From Pinguiococcus pyrenoidosus (taxonomy: Eukaryota > Sar > Pinguiophyceae > Pinguiochrysidales > Pinguiochrysidaceae): a stretch of DNA of 56,197 nucleotides. Position 1 is the stretch's first letter. Every line of letters begins with the position of its first letter. Of the stretch, positions 19,794 through 31,700 are shown piece by piece. The notes beneath the pieces are model-generated. The model saw only the letters and a program-made list of their open reading frames with translations. It had not been told where the DNA came from and searched no databases. The position numbers and the translations under genes were made by a program. The DNA lies in NCBI GenBank assembly GCA_019677205.1, contig JAAMXY010000026.1, positions 1-56,197 of the forward strand. The letters run 5' to 3'.

Positions 19794-21348
19794 CAGAGAG
19801 AGAGAAAAGCTAGGCGCCCAAGGCACCGACCTTCCTTGGCTTCCATTTTGGATTCGAAGCGGGCGGGACGAAGGTTCTCAGCGGGAGGAAAACGGAACTC
19901 GGGCCAGCGGCCCGGCCCGGCCTATCTTTCGTCGTTCAAGAAACGTCCAAACGCATCCACCAGTGGTCTGAGCAAGCATTCTGCAGGAACGTCACCCACT
20001 GGTCGATGAAGGCCTTGCGGAGTACCCCACTAGCTCGTCCTTGACCCTCCATAGACCAGTCGACTGTTACGGACTGTACGTAGCGTGTAGGCATTGGTAC
20101 AAAAGCCTCGAGCTTATGTACCTGTACAATCGACAGGTTCTCAAGCACAACTGCACCATGGCGGAAGTGGCTGCTGTCCTTGACGCTTGACCGCCCATCC
20201 AATGGCCGAGAAGTTCTGAGAAAGTCGGGCCGATCCGCCTGGAAACACCTCTTCAGCAAAGTCGGCTAACGGACGGCGAAATAGCCGGGCCTCTTGCATT
20301 GTACCAACCCAGGCAACCTCCCGGCATGGTAGCCGCTGGCACTGGCGGCAGCGCCGTCGCGACGCGCGAGAATTGGAACCGATTTGGAACCCCAGCGCAC
20401 CTGTCGTAGATTGTATCTTCTTTGGCGCGCCACTTGCGAGGCCAAAAGCCGACTCGACCTTCGCGGCCGACTCGGACGGCGGCGCGCTTCGCTGCCGAGC
20501 CTATACTGGCTGGCCGACTGGCACCGGCTGGCTCCCAGGCTGGTGAGCTTGCGGCCTCGCTCAGCCGTGGCAGCAGCAAAGCACCTACGGCAACTAGAAG
20601 CGTGGGTGGCGCGGCGTCGCGCGCGCTGCTCCCGCCGATTGGTTTGAAAGCAAGCAGGCAAGCAGCGGGCTAGCTGGCTGCGATCCCTCGGAGGAAGGCG
20701 CTGAACTCCGGCCTCTTCGTCGCGCACACGCTCCCCAGTCCCACCTCGTGTGCTGGTAGAGTCCCCCGCCTTCGTGGGGTTGCCGGCTGCCGCAGCAGTC
20801 CGCGGGCTCGCATCGCACCACCCGTCGCGAAGGTGCTCCCCGACGAGGAAAGCCGAGGGCGCAATCCGACCTGCGAGACGGACGGAACGGCGGGACTGGC
20901 ATCTGCTGCTGATCCGCGCCCGCGCATTGGTGAAGGAGAGATATCTTTGCCGTTCGTGGAATTTCCGTGCTTCCTACGCGGCCATTTTTTGAGGCCACAA
21001 AGTTGGAAGATTTGCCCAACTGGTGCATCGTTGGCCAATCGGGGGCCGTGGAGCACGGCGAGCGATTCCTTTTGTGCCAACTTTTGCCTCTCGCTGCCTT
21101 CCTCCCCTTAGTCGATCTAAGGAGATTCGGCAGACGCGGCAACAGCAAGGCTTTGTGAGGCCAGTAGTATTGCGGAGCAAGGCCCTCGCGATCATTCGAG
21201 GGTGCGCAGCGAAACCGTTTCTGGCACCTGATTTTGGGACAGACGAAGCTTTTCGCGCTCTCGCAGCTGTTTGGGGCTTGCTTGGGAGGCTTGGCGTGCG
21301 ACGAGCTGGGATCGCGCGGTCGTCCAGCGACTGGCACCGTTCCAGGTT
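19182..21348. other. Long divergent intergenic region CBM protein / P4-ATPase
   Basis: 2167 bp, the largest gap. Contents: an AT-rich island near 19390-19460, an AG dinucleotide microsatellite, and several overlapping Arg/Ser/Pro-rich frames that look like GC artefacts. One minus-strand frame (19936-20259) has a more protein-like composition (ending FIDQWVTFLQNACSDHWWMRLDVS minus its tail), but I recognise nothing in it and see no splice partners. Promoters of both flanking genes should lie here. Confidence 0.4.
19744..19790. repeat. AG dinucleotide microsatellite
   Basis: An uninterrupted AG run of about 47 bp, followed by a shorter interrupted AG stretch to about 19805. It is intergenic. 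Frames through it give only Arg-Glu or Leu-Ser alternation. Confidence 0.97.
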
Positions 21349-24300
21349 ATGACCGCAGTGTGGCCCGAGATGCTGCAGTTCTTCGCGTCGCGACCGGACA
21401 CCGACACGGACGTGCGTCGCGTGGCCTTTCCGCTCGCGGCCTCCGCGGTCGCTGAAGGTCCGGTCGGGTCGCCCTACATCAGCAATGAATACACGACGTA
21501 CCACTTCAAGTGGTACAACTTCCTGCCCAAGGCGCTCGCGCAGCAGTTCCGGCGGACGGGGAACCAGTACTTCCTCTTCATCATCATCCTCATGTCCATC
21601 GGCACGTTCACGACGATCTTCGACTCTCCCTTGGACCCCACAACTCTTGGTAAGGCCGCGGCGCGGAGAGAACTCGACCCGAAAGACGCGATCTAACGGC
21701 CATGCTGCAGTCGCGCCGCTCATACTGGTGATTGGAGTGTCCCTCTCGCAAGAGGGCTACGCGGATTACTGCCGCCACATCGACGACAAGGCGGTCAACA
21801 CGCGCCAGGCGACCACCGTCAACGTCCAAACAGGCGAGCGGTCGAAAACCATGTGGTGAGTCGAGGAAGAAGACCAAGAGGGAGCAGATGGCGGTGGACG
21901 CTCCGTCGTGGGGTCACAAAGCTGGCCCGACATGAAGCCAGAGACTCACTCTGCCTTCGTGCTTCGCGCGCTCCCCAGGAAGGACTTGACGGTGGGCACG
22001 GTCATCGAAGTGCAGAACCGCGAGGCGGTTCCAGCCGATGTGGTGCTTCTGGACACCAGGTGCGCGACCGAAGCGCCTTTCTCCTCTGCCTCCGCCCCCC
22101 CTTCTGCCTTGGTGAGCCTCGGCGAGCTGACGTTCTTCTCCTGGTGTCCTGCGCTGCAGTGAAGAGGGCGGCGTGTGCTACTGCGAGACGAAGGCGCTGG
22201 ACGGGGAGACCAACCTGAAGCGCCGCCAGAAGCCTAGCAACTTGCAGTGGAGCAGCATCTCCCGGGCTGACGCCGGGGGCCTCTCGGTGGAGTGCGACGC
22301 CGTGGGTACCCGCGAGCAGTCCAGCTTGTACACCTTCAACGGCCGTCTCGTCGTGGGTGGCGAAGAGCCGTACGCCGTCGGCCTGCAGAACATCCTGCTC
22401 CGTGGCTGTATCGTCCGGAACACGAAGCGCATCCTCGGAGTCATCGTGTACACGGGCTTCGAGACGAAGCTGGCCAAGAATGCCAAGGCGACGCCGCAGA
22501 AGCTGTCCCAGATTGACAAGCTTGTGAACAACGCCATCCTCGTCGTCCTCACGATCGACGTCTTCCTCTGCCTCATCTCGGCGGGAATCGGTCGGGAATT
22601 CGAGCGGAACAACGCGGACATCTTGCCATACGTGGGAATCTGGGACGATGACACGCCGGACGCCTTCATGAACGCCTCCATCTATCCGCAGTACCAGGAC
22701 ATGGACTGGCAGGAGGACGAGACCAACTTCGGGGCGCGCTTTCTGACGTTCGTGGTCCTGTACTACAACGTCGTGACGATCTCGCTGTACATCACGATTG
22801 AGATTGTGGTCCGCTTCATGATGCACTACATCGACTGGGACAAGGAGATGTACTACGCTCCGCTCGATCTTCCGGCCAAGGCGCGGAGCACGAACGTCAC
22901 CGATCTGGGCCAGATCCAGTACATCTTCAGCGACAAGACCGGAACCCTGACACAGAACGTGATGACGTTTCGCTGCGTCTCCATCATGGGCCGCGTCTTC
23001 GGCACGCCCCTGGAGGAGCTCTTCAGCCCGCCGCGCGCCACGGTCGACCACGTGGATGACGATGACGATGATGACATGGCGCCAAAGCCGCAGCTCAGCA
23101 AGGAAGTGTCGTCCGTCCTGTCCGAGTATCCGGACATGCCGGACGTGGAGACGCTGGCCTCCCTGAAGCACGAACTCTTCGGCAGCAGCGAAGCGTCGGA
23201 CTACCAGCTTTTCATGGAGGTCCTCAGCCTCTGCCACACGGTGGTGATTGAGGAGGCGGAGGAGGCATCGCCCGGCAGCAGAAGCTCGGAGGATGTCATC
23301 TACCAAGCGGAGTCTCCCGACGAAGGCACCCTCGTGGGGGCAGCCGCTGACCTGGGATACAAGCTCGTGGAGCGGACGAACAAGGGCATGTTCCTCCGCG
23401 TGGGAGACCCGGGCAAGGGGAGCGCCAAGGAGAAGGTGTTCTACGAAGAGATTGCCCTGAACGAGTTCGACTCCAAAAGGAAGCGCATGTCGGTCATGGT
23501 GCGCCGGCCGGACGGCAGTGCGATTCTCATCTGCAAGGGAGCGGATTCCGCCATGCTGCGGGTCGCGAAGCCCAATCCCACGGACCAGGAGGCGAAGATG
23601 ATCAGGAAGATGTCGTTCCACATCGACTCGTTCGCGCGGCTCGGCCTGCGAACGCTGATTCTCGGCTACAAGCTCTTCTCTGCGGCGGAGCTGGATGCGT
23701 GGATGCAGCAGTACAACGAAGCGAAGAGCAGCGTCGTCGACCGCGATGCCAAGATCTCTGCCGCGGCGGACGCGGCCGAGCAGAACCTGACGCTGATCGG
23801 CGCCACCGCGATCGAGGACAAGCTGCAGGATGGCGTCGTGGACACCATCGAGACGCTGCTGGCCGCGGGCATCAAGATTTGGGTCCTCACGGGCGACAAG
23901 ACCGAAACCGCCATCGAGATTGGGAAGAGCTGTGGCCTGCTTCAGGCGTACATGGACGTCAAGGTCCTCCGAGGAGGGCCGGAGCGCGAGGTGATGGAGG
24001 AGCTCGTCGAGCTTTATCACGAACTGGGCGCCCAGGCGGCCGGTGACAAGAAGCTGCTCGACGCTGTCGAGGAGGAGCTGAGGCAGTTCCGCACAGATGG
24101 AGGGGCCAGCGAGGCCAAGTCGGGCTCAGAGGTAGAAGGGGCCGGTCCTGCATCGGGGCCCACGGGCCTGGTGGCCTTTGTGATGGAAGGCTTCGCGCTC
24201 GAGCACGTCTTTGTGAATGACGCGCGGAAATCGATTCTCTTCTCGGTGGCTGCGAAGGCAACGGCCGTCGTGGCGTGCCGGGCCACTCCAGGGCAGAAGG

Positions 24301-25433
24301 CTCTGCTGGTCGAGACCGTCCAGACCTTCGTGAAGCCAAAGCCTGTTACGCTTGCGGTTGGAGACGGCGCGAACGACGTGGGCATGATTCAAAAGGCGCA
24401 AGTGGGCATCGGCATCGCCGGGCTGGAAGGACAGCAAGCCGTGAACGCATCCGACTTTGCCATCGCGCAGTTCAAGTATCTGAAGCGCTTGCTGCTCATC
24501 CACGGCCGATGGAACTACCGCAGGATGGCGGTGGTGATCCTCTACAGCTTCTACAAGAATTTTGTGCTCGTGGCGGTTTTGTTCTTCTACGGCTTCGACT
24601 CCGAGTTCAGTGGGCTCGTGCTCTTCGACCAGTGGTTGTACTCGCTCTACAACTTCTACACCACCCTTCCCGCCATCGCCGTCGGTATCTTCGAGAAGGA
24701 TGTTCCTGAGGAGTACGTGTACGCGCACCCGGAGATCTATCGAACTGGCAGGCTGAACAAAGACATGAGCACGAAGAAGATCGTCTACTGGGTCGTCACG
24801 GCGCTCGTGCACGGGGCGATCGTGTACTACATCCCTAGGGGAGCTTACGCGATGCAGACCGATGGGGGGGTTGGACAGGGTTTCGTTGTGTGGGGCACGA
24901 CGATCTTTACCGCGCTGGTCACGGCCATGAACGTGAGGATATTGGAGCACACGCGCACAATTGTGTACTTCCGCAAGACGATTTTCAAGCTCTGCGAGCC
25001 CGCGGCGGTCTGGGCCCGGCACCAGTGGTGCTCCACGATCAGTGGATGGACCATCAGCCTGTGGGTGTTCAGTATGGGGCTCCTCTTCCTAACCTACGCG
25101 GCGTACTCGGATTTCGACATCTCCTTAGTGTTCGGGGAGCTTAATTTCTTCAATGTTGGCCTTGAGGTCGTGGAGAGAGCCGAGACGTATGCCCACTTCT
25201 TCCTGGTTCCAGCAGCCTGCATCGTTGCCGATAGCACGTATCCGTGGGCAATCCGCTTCTTCTTCGCGCCCACGAAGAACATGGTTGCCATCGAGCGCGC
25301 AAAAATTGAGCAGGCTGAGAAGCTTGCGCGCGAAGCATCTGCCAATGTAGAGTTGCAGGTGCGTCCTGGAGTCAACCACGCGGTGGAGCGCGCCTACAGC
25401 GAAGAGGAACCAGTTCTCGCAGCACGGTCATAA
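21349..25433 (+). CDS. P4-type ATPase, phospholipid flippase
   Basis: Predicted exons: join(21349..21649, 21711..21855, 21979..22059, 22160..25433), 1266 residues. All junctions are GT-AG and restore family blocks: FKWYNFLPKALAQQFRRTGNQYFL, APLILVIGVSLSQEGYADY, W|KDLTVGTVIEVQN...PADVVLLDT, and S|EEGGVCYCETKALDGETNLK. P4-ATPases move aminophospholipids to the cytosolic leaflet in Golgi, endosomal or plasma membrane, usually with a CDC50 partner. Visible: DGET actuator motif, phosphorylation site SDKTGTLTQNVM, nucleotide-binding KGADSAM, hinge GDGANDVGMIQKAQVGIGI, then the C-terminal membrane helices. An oddity: the PISL motif of TM4, where the proline helps form the lipid path, reads VTISLYITIEIV. 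A substrate cannot be assigned from sequence. The start at 21349 is the nearest ATG; the frame is open upstream. Confidence 0.93.
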
Positions 25434-25755
25434 TTGAACCAAAGTCTCTCTGATCCAGACGACCTACTTCGCCCAGGAGCGCGCAGATCTTGAGACGCCC
25501 TTGTACTACGGCAACAACCTCTCCGTAATGGGCTCGATCAGAACCTCGGGAGCCAGAAGCAGTGGATAGCGTGCATTGGAAAGGCTTAGATTGCAGTTGT
25601 ATTTCGAAGCAGTAGGTCAGCGAGTGACCCTGAGAAGCATAGAGAGGACTGAGGAAGACCGAAGATCGAGAAAAGACGGATGTGGCTTGCTGACCTCAGT
25701 TGCCGCCTCTTCCGACGAGCGCATCCCACTTCTCGCTAGGCGGGCATCGACACGG
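25434..25755. other. Convergent intergenic region P4-ATPase / giant GAF protein
   Basis: 322 bp between two stop codons. It presumably holds both 3' ends. Nothing else recognised. Confidence 0.5.
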
Positions 25756-28700
25756 TTACCGCCTCAGGGCCAGCAACGATCTGTATCGAACGAGCTCGTC
25801 TTCGAGCGCGTGCCTCCCTCTCTCTCCGGCGAGCATCTTCTCTTCGAGGCCCTGGATCCGCCTTCGAAGCTTCAGCAGGTCTTCTCCGGAAGCATCGGCA
25901 TTTGCCTCCTTGCCTGGCCGCTTCCGTTCCATCTCGAAGTCGTCCTGGAGCTTCGCCGCGTTGTCTTGAGCTTTCTGCAGCTCGAGTCTTGCCTCGCTTT
26001 GATCCTGCTGCATTTGCTGCTTGGCCATCAGTAGCTCCTTCTCTCGGCGCCACAGTCGCTTTGCCAAGGTTTTCATCTTCGCCCGGAGCTCGTTGGCTTC
26101 CTCGGCCATCGCCTTGCTCGCCTTGTCTTGGAGCTCCCGGCACCTTTTGTCTGCAGCCACGGCCATGGTGGCTGTGACCCGCATCCGCAATGCCGTTGAT
26201 ATCATGCTTGCGGCAGCCTTCACGACCAGAGCCTGCTCCTGGGAGATCTCCGGCGCAAGGAACCGTAGGAGATACTCCCCATCGCCGATCGGGGAGGCGA
26301 GCAGCTGCAACCGCTCTGCCGAGGTGAGAGCGGCCTGCACCGTTGGCGACATGTCGAAAAGATCGTCTTTGTCAGGACGCCCGACCACGTCGGAGGACGT
26401 TTGGAAGGCCCGTAGCAGCACGCCTCGGTTGCCGCCCTTCGTGGGGCCGAGGATTTCATCTGCGGAAGACACGAGACACAGGCGACCGCCTCGCTGGGAG
26501 ATGATAGACAGCGCATTGATTGGGTCCCAGCAGAGGTCATTCGACAGCGCCTTATCAAGGTTCGCACGCTTGCTTCTCTCCCCACGGTGATCTCGGTCCA
26601 GGTCGAGACCGATGCTCTTACGACGCGTCGAAGAGAGGGTGTGCCCGAGAGATTCGACGGCTTCCGCCAGCCCGGTCCAAAGCGCCGCGTCGCTCGAATG
26701 CCGAATGGACGTCACGACGGCAGGGAAGGTGTCCCTGCAGATGAATAGCAGTGTCGCAGACAAGCTCGTCGACGCTTCGGCAGTCCCCACCATTGCCGCT
26801 CGGATCCGCTCGCGTTCCAGCTTGGCGCCGCACAACTGCTGCGAAAGCGACTGGCAGCGGGTCTCAAGCTGCACGCTGCGCTCGCTGGAACGAGCAGCCT
26901 CTGCCGAGCTGGAGATCGCACAGATTGCTGTGCCAAACACACTCTCGGCAAACTTGGCGCAAAGCCCCGCCAGCTCCTGCGTGCAGGACTTGGAGGCCTG
27001 CTCTTTGTCAAACCAGGCTTGCACGACGCCAATGGGGAAGTTGCCTGGGCCCCGCAGGACGAGAGTCCCCAGCACAAGGTGGCTCTTCTCTGCCGGGCTG
27101 GGCATCGACAGGTCGATGCCAGGATCCCACAGCATGGTGGCAGCGTCGATCAGGTCGGCGGGAATGATGCGTAGCCTCGCCTCTTCTTCACCAAGCTTTG
27201 TGGTCTTGCAGAGCTCCTGCACGAAGCTCTCTCGGCCAATGCGCAGGCACAGGTCTTTTGCAGAGCTCTTGTCCGATGACCAAGGTACGGAAGCCACCAA
27301 CAGCTCCCCGTCTTCGACGCGAGCTTCGCCAGCTTCTTCACACCAGTCGTACCATCTTCCCAAGTACGCGGACCCGTTCTGTGCCTTCGCAGCGCAGAGG
27401 AAGATGCGCGCGGAACGACTACGCATCACCTGAGAGATGCCCTTTTCGACGTGTTTCATCATCTGCGCAAGCGCGCAACTGGATTCGTGCACGTTGCCAG
27501 AAAAGCTCCAGGCTGGTAGACGTAGAAGCCTTCGGAAAGCGTCGTTTTGCACCTGCATCGTAGCCTCCGAGATGGCAGCTTCTCGTGCGCAAACCCTGGC
27601 GCGCCTCACAAGAATCGCAGCCTGGCAAACATTTTGGAGGATCGCACTAAGCAGGGAAGTCGCTCCTGAAGATTCTAGGGGACTGTCTGCTTCGATATGC
27701 AAGGTGTGTTGCCCGTTCAGGGGCAACGACAGGGTGTGGACCTCCGGCACCTTCGACGCACTCGCATCGTCCGACTGCGCTGCTTTACTGGAAACCTTGA
27801 CGCTCAAGTGACCGGCGATGGCGGTCAGAGGCATCCCGCTGAGCTCCTCCTCCAGAAGAGCCTGCATCATCAAGGCGTCGTCTCTCTCTTCGTCGTCTCT
27901 GATTTCCGAGAGACGCCGAAGCAGGCGGACAGTCGAACTGGCGATCGCTTGGAACTTCTGCTTCTCGCATTCTAACTCGATGCCGATGTCCACCCCAGAC
28001 TGACGCAGCAGCTCTTTCTCGTGCATTTCCTTTTGATACTGTTCTTCCAGCCCCTCCAGAAGCCGGATCGACCGTTCCAGCCTCAGGGCGCTCTCCCGTT
28101 CTTCCAGGGCGACCTGGGCGGCGATCGCCATGAACCGCAGCAGAAGGGCGGTAGCCTCAGAGGCTCCCTGGTTAGGATCATACACGCCCTCGCGATTCAC
28201 TTGCGGGGCTCTGTGCCGGTCGGCTGCAGCCCTCAGGTGCGGCCTCACGGGATCAAGAATCACGTAAGCGCCGCAGCCGAGGAGGAACCAAAGCCCGGGG
28301 TGCTCGGCTGCCTCCACTGGGCGGACTTGGCTGCTGCTCACTTCGGGAGACACCGACCGCCCACGATCCATTTCTCGCGCGTCCAAGCTTGCTGGAGATC
28401 TGGCGCAAGCGGGAGCGGCGCCTAAGGGACCCCCTGGGTCCGTCGCATCGTCGAGCACCACCGCGCGGAGATCGTAGCCCAGCTGCAAGAACGCCTTGCG
28501 GAAGTGCTGCTCGAGGAAATGAGGGGCACTTTGCGTCTGGTATGCCGAGTCGTGATCGGGGTCCTTGGGGGCGCTGCCTCTTCTCGCCCAGGCCCTCGCC
28601 GCCTCGATGCTGTGGCACCCATGGGCCAAGACCACTAGTCGGGCGTCGCAATGGATTCGAAGGCGCCACCTGTGAAATCCTTTCTGAAGCATCCTCCGCT

Positions 28701-31700
28701 CCGTTGCCTGCGAGGCAGTGATCAGCCTTGTGACACGGCACCCAATCGCCCTCTCCCTTTTTGCCACTTCCTGCGCCAAGGCCGCGCGCTCTTGGGAAGC
28801 CGAGTACTCGAACAGACCGACCGCGGCGAAAAGCGAAGCGACTGCGTCGCGAGCCAAGCCCCAAAGTGTGGCCACCGAGACCTTTTGATCCGCACGAAGG
28901 GTGAAGCACACTAGGACGACGCCTCCACTTCCGTCCGCGTCGTTCGGATGCCCTGGCACCGGCAGGATGACCAGATCGAACTCGTCTTGCGCAAGGACCG
29001 GCCACAGGACACTCGTCACTTGCCAAACGCGGACTCCGCGGATCTTTGGGTCTTTGTCGGCACCAAGCTCCCTTGCCGGGTCGGCCGAGACTACGAATGC
29101 CGTCCGCGAGGCGAGGGCTTGTAGCTCCACTGCATTTCCGGACGACGAACAAACTACCTGCTTCAACTCGACGCCGTCAAGGTAGTCTAACGTGTCCTTC
29201 CGTCCCTGGCACACCAGAACGATTCGGTCCGACTGCAGGATCGTAGCCAAATCCTTCGACAGACCCTGAAATTCCTTCAACTTCTCGAGAGGAAAGCCGC
29301 CCGTGTTGACTGGACAACAGTGCCAGCCACAGCGCAGCGCAGCGACCCTTCTCCTGCTCTCCAACTTGCAGAGTATTTGCGTGGCTTCGCTCCAACGGCA
29401 GAAAAATCGCCGGGTCATCGCGGGAGGCCGCGTGCGCTTAGACACGAGCTGAAAGAGGTTTGACAAGCCGCTGGTGCGCTGAGAACGCCGGAGGCTCAGC
29501 CGATGGCGGATCACCCCGCATAGCGCCAATGACGACGCCTGAAACAGGCAGAGCAGCAGATCTGATTTGTCCTCCCAGAGTTCTGTCACCTGCGCATTCG
29601 GAAGCTGGATCGTTGCGGTCAGCATTGAAAAATCAGACAAGGCAGGTCCAGTCTCGTCAGCCTGAAGATGTTGCGTGAGCAGAAGAAGGTGCCCAACACT
29701 GTCCTCGACGGAAAGATGCAGGCGCCCAGCTTCCAGCTTGCTCAAGTTTCGAAACGTTGATCCAAGTATGCTCTGGACGCTTCCAGGATCCAAAGCCTCC
29801 CTCTCTTCTTCCCAGTCTTTGCCGTTGCCGCTGGTCCACGTCACCAATTGCTCGACCTCCCATTCTCTACAAGCCTCGCCTGCAGCAGAGGTCGTTCCAG
29901 CCCCGGCTAGGATGCTGGTGACGGAGCAACTGTTTGACCCAATATCCTCGAGCAGCTGCGCTACTTCCTTCACTTTCGCCTTGATGGCGTCGGGCTGCCG
30001 CGGAGCAGTGGCCGTCGCAAGGGTGCTCGTCGCCTGCAGTATCTGCACTTTGCGTCTCTCGCAATCGAGCTTCTCTCTGTCCGACGCGCATGCATCAGCA
30101 AGAGCCTGACACTTCAGCTCTGCTTCTTCCTTCTCGCGCCTGAGGATCTCCAATCGCTGCGCCCTACACAGATCCATGCGCCGCAGTTCTTGCATATCGT
30201 CTTCCATCTGCACTCTGTGGTGCTCGCTCTCAACTGCCGCTTGGAGCAGCTGCAACACCTGGCAGACCTTCCGACTCCCCAGCTTTTCGTACAGACCGTC
30301 ATATGTATCCTTGCTTTCGAAATCGTAGTGAAGACTGGCCTGGCCATTTCCAAATAGCATCGCCTTCACTGGGGGAAAGCTCGCAGCCTCTCCAGAGTCG
30401 AGCAAATGAAAAGATACTTCCAGCTCACATGTCTGGTCGAGCTTCGATTGCGCCTGGGACACACGTAAAGTGAGCGGCGCCGCCATGGTGTGGGATCCAC
30501 CTGCTCCGATGGACCAGTCAAGTTTGTCAAAGCCGTCTGCCAAGACTCTCTGGATCAGGCCTTTATACACGACTACTTCACCATGCTGGTTGCCTTCCTT
30601 CTCGTTGGTGAATCGAAGATGCGGCGGAACCTCATCTTCTGCCACCCACCTGCTTTTGCCCGTGGCCTTCGAGTACTCATACCACTGCTCATACTCTTCC
30701 GACCAGCAAAACTCCATGACGCACGCTTCATCTTCCAAAGGCCTCATGATACCTTTGCCTTGGTTTGCCGGGTCTGGAAGCGCTTGGAACGACCAACTTC
30801 TTGATCCTTCAAAGCCCTGAATCCGGCCGTTTCCGCACCGAAGTAAGATGACGACGTCTTTCGGGGTCTGAGCAGGCACGTTTCCGCTGAGATCGCCTCC
30901 TTGAAGGCTCAGGCTTGCGAGCTCGGAGAGAAGTGGCTGGAGCTCCCGAATGCGACTCTCGGCAGTGACGGGCAGCTTCTGGTGAAGCCGGGCCAGAATG
31001 GTGGCTTCCACCTCGGCGACTCTCTGCTGGTGCGCGGCGCTTTCGACGCACTTCGTGGATTCCTCTAGCCGTCGGTGCTCGGCGACGAAGACTTCGATGT
31101 CTGACACCCAGGTGGCAAGCCAGTCGGCGCTTTGGCGCAGCGCCATCGCCAGCACCCCTTCTGGCCGACGCGTCGGAGCCCACGAGAGCCTTACGGAAGA
31201 TGCCTCGCGATCTTTGCGTAGCGGCAGCACCACGGAAACCACGTTGGAAGGCGATTCGGCCAGGGCTGCCCAGCACCTTGACACCGCACTGCCGGCGTCC
31301 TCCTGTGGCCGAAGCCGCATCCAAGCTATATCAGCTCCAGTCAGGATCTTCTCTGCGTCATCAGTGTCGGAAGGGAGTCGCAAAGCGAAAGAGCCAACCT
31401 TGGGGCATCTCGCGGCGCCTGTCCAAACACCGTCTGCTGCCTTCCGCAGAACCGCACATGTGCACGAAGGTACAAGAGAAGCCACGGCGTCGCTGATGCT
31501 TTCTGCCACCAACATCGCCATGCCAGCGGCTCCGGGACTTTGTGTTGGCGACGAAGGCGGAAAGCTTGGTGGGTAGCGCTGCAGAGCTCTCGCTAGGCGA
31601 AGCGACAGCGCCTCCAACGCACGCTTGCAGCAGAGCGCCAGTTGCCTGACGAGGCTAGAGCCGTTCAAGTTCAAGAGCCCATCTGGTGATTTTTGGATCT

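Noticed and set aside
19522-19971. 149-codon plus-strand frame containing an Arg-Glu run
   Set aside because: The run is the AG microsatellite; nothing on either side looks like a domain.
22002-24020. 672-codon open frame on the minus strand inside the P4-ATPase
   Set aside because: It is antisense to strongly conserved P4-ATPase sequence; its His/Arg/Asp-rich composition is what the complement of GC-rich codons gives. No family resemblance.
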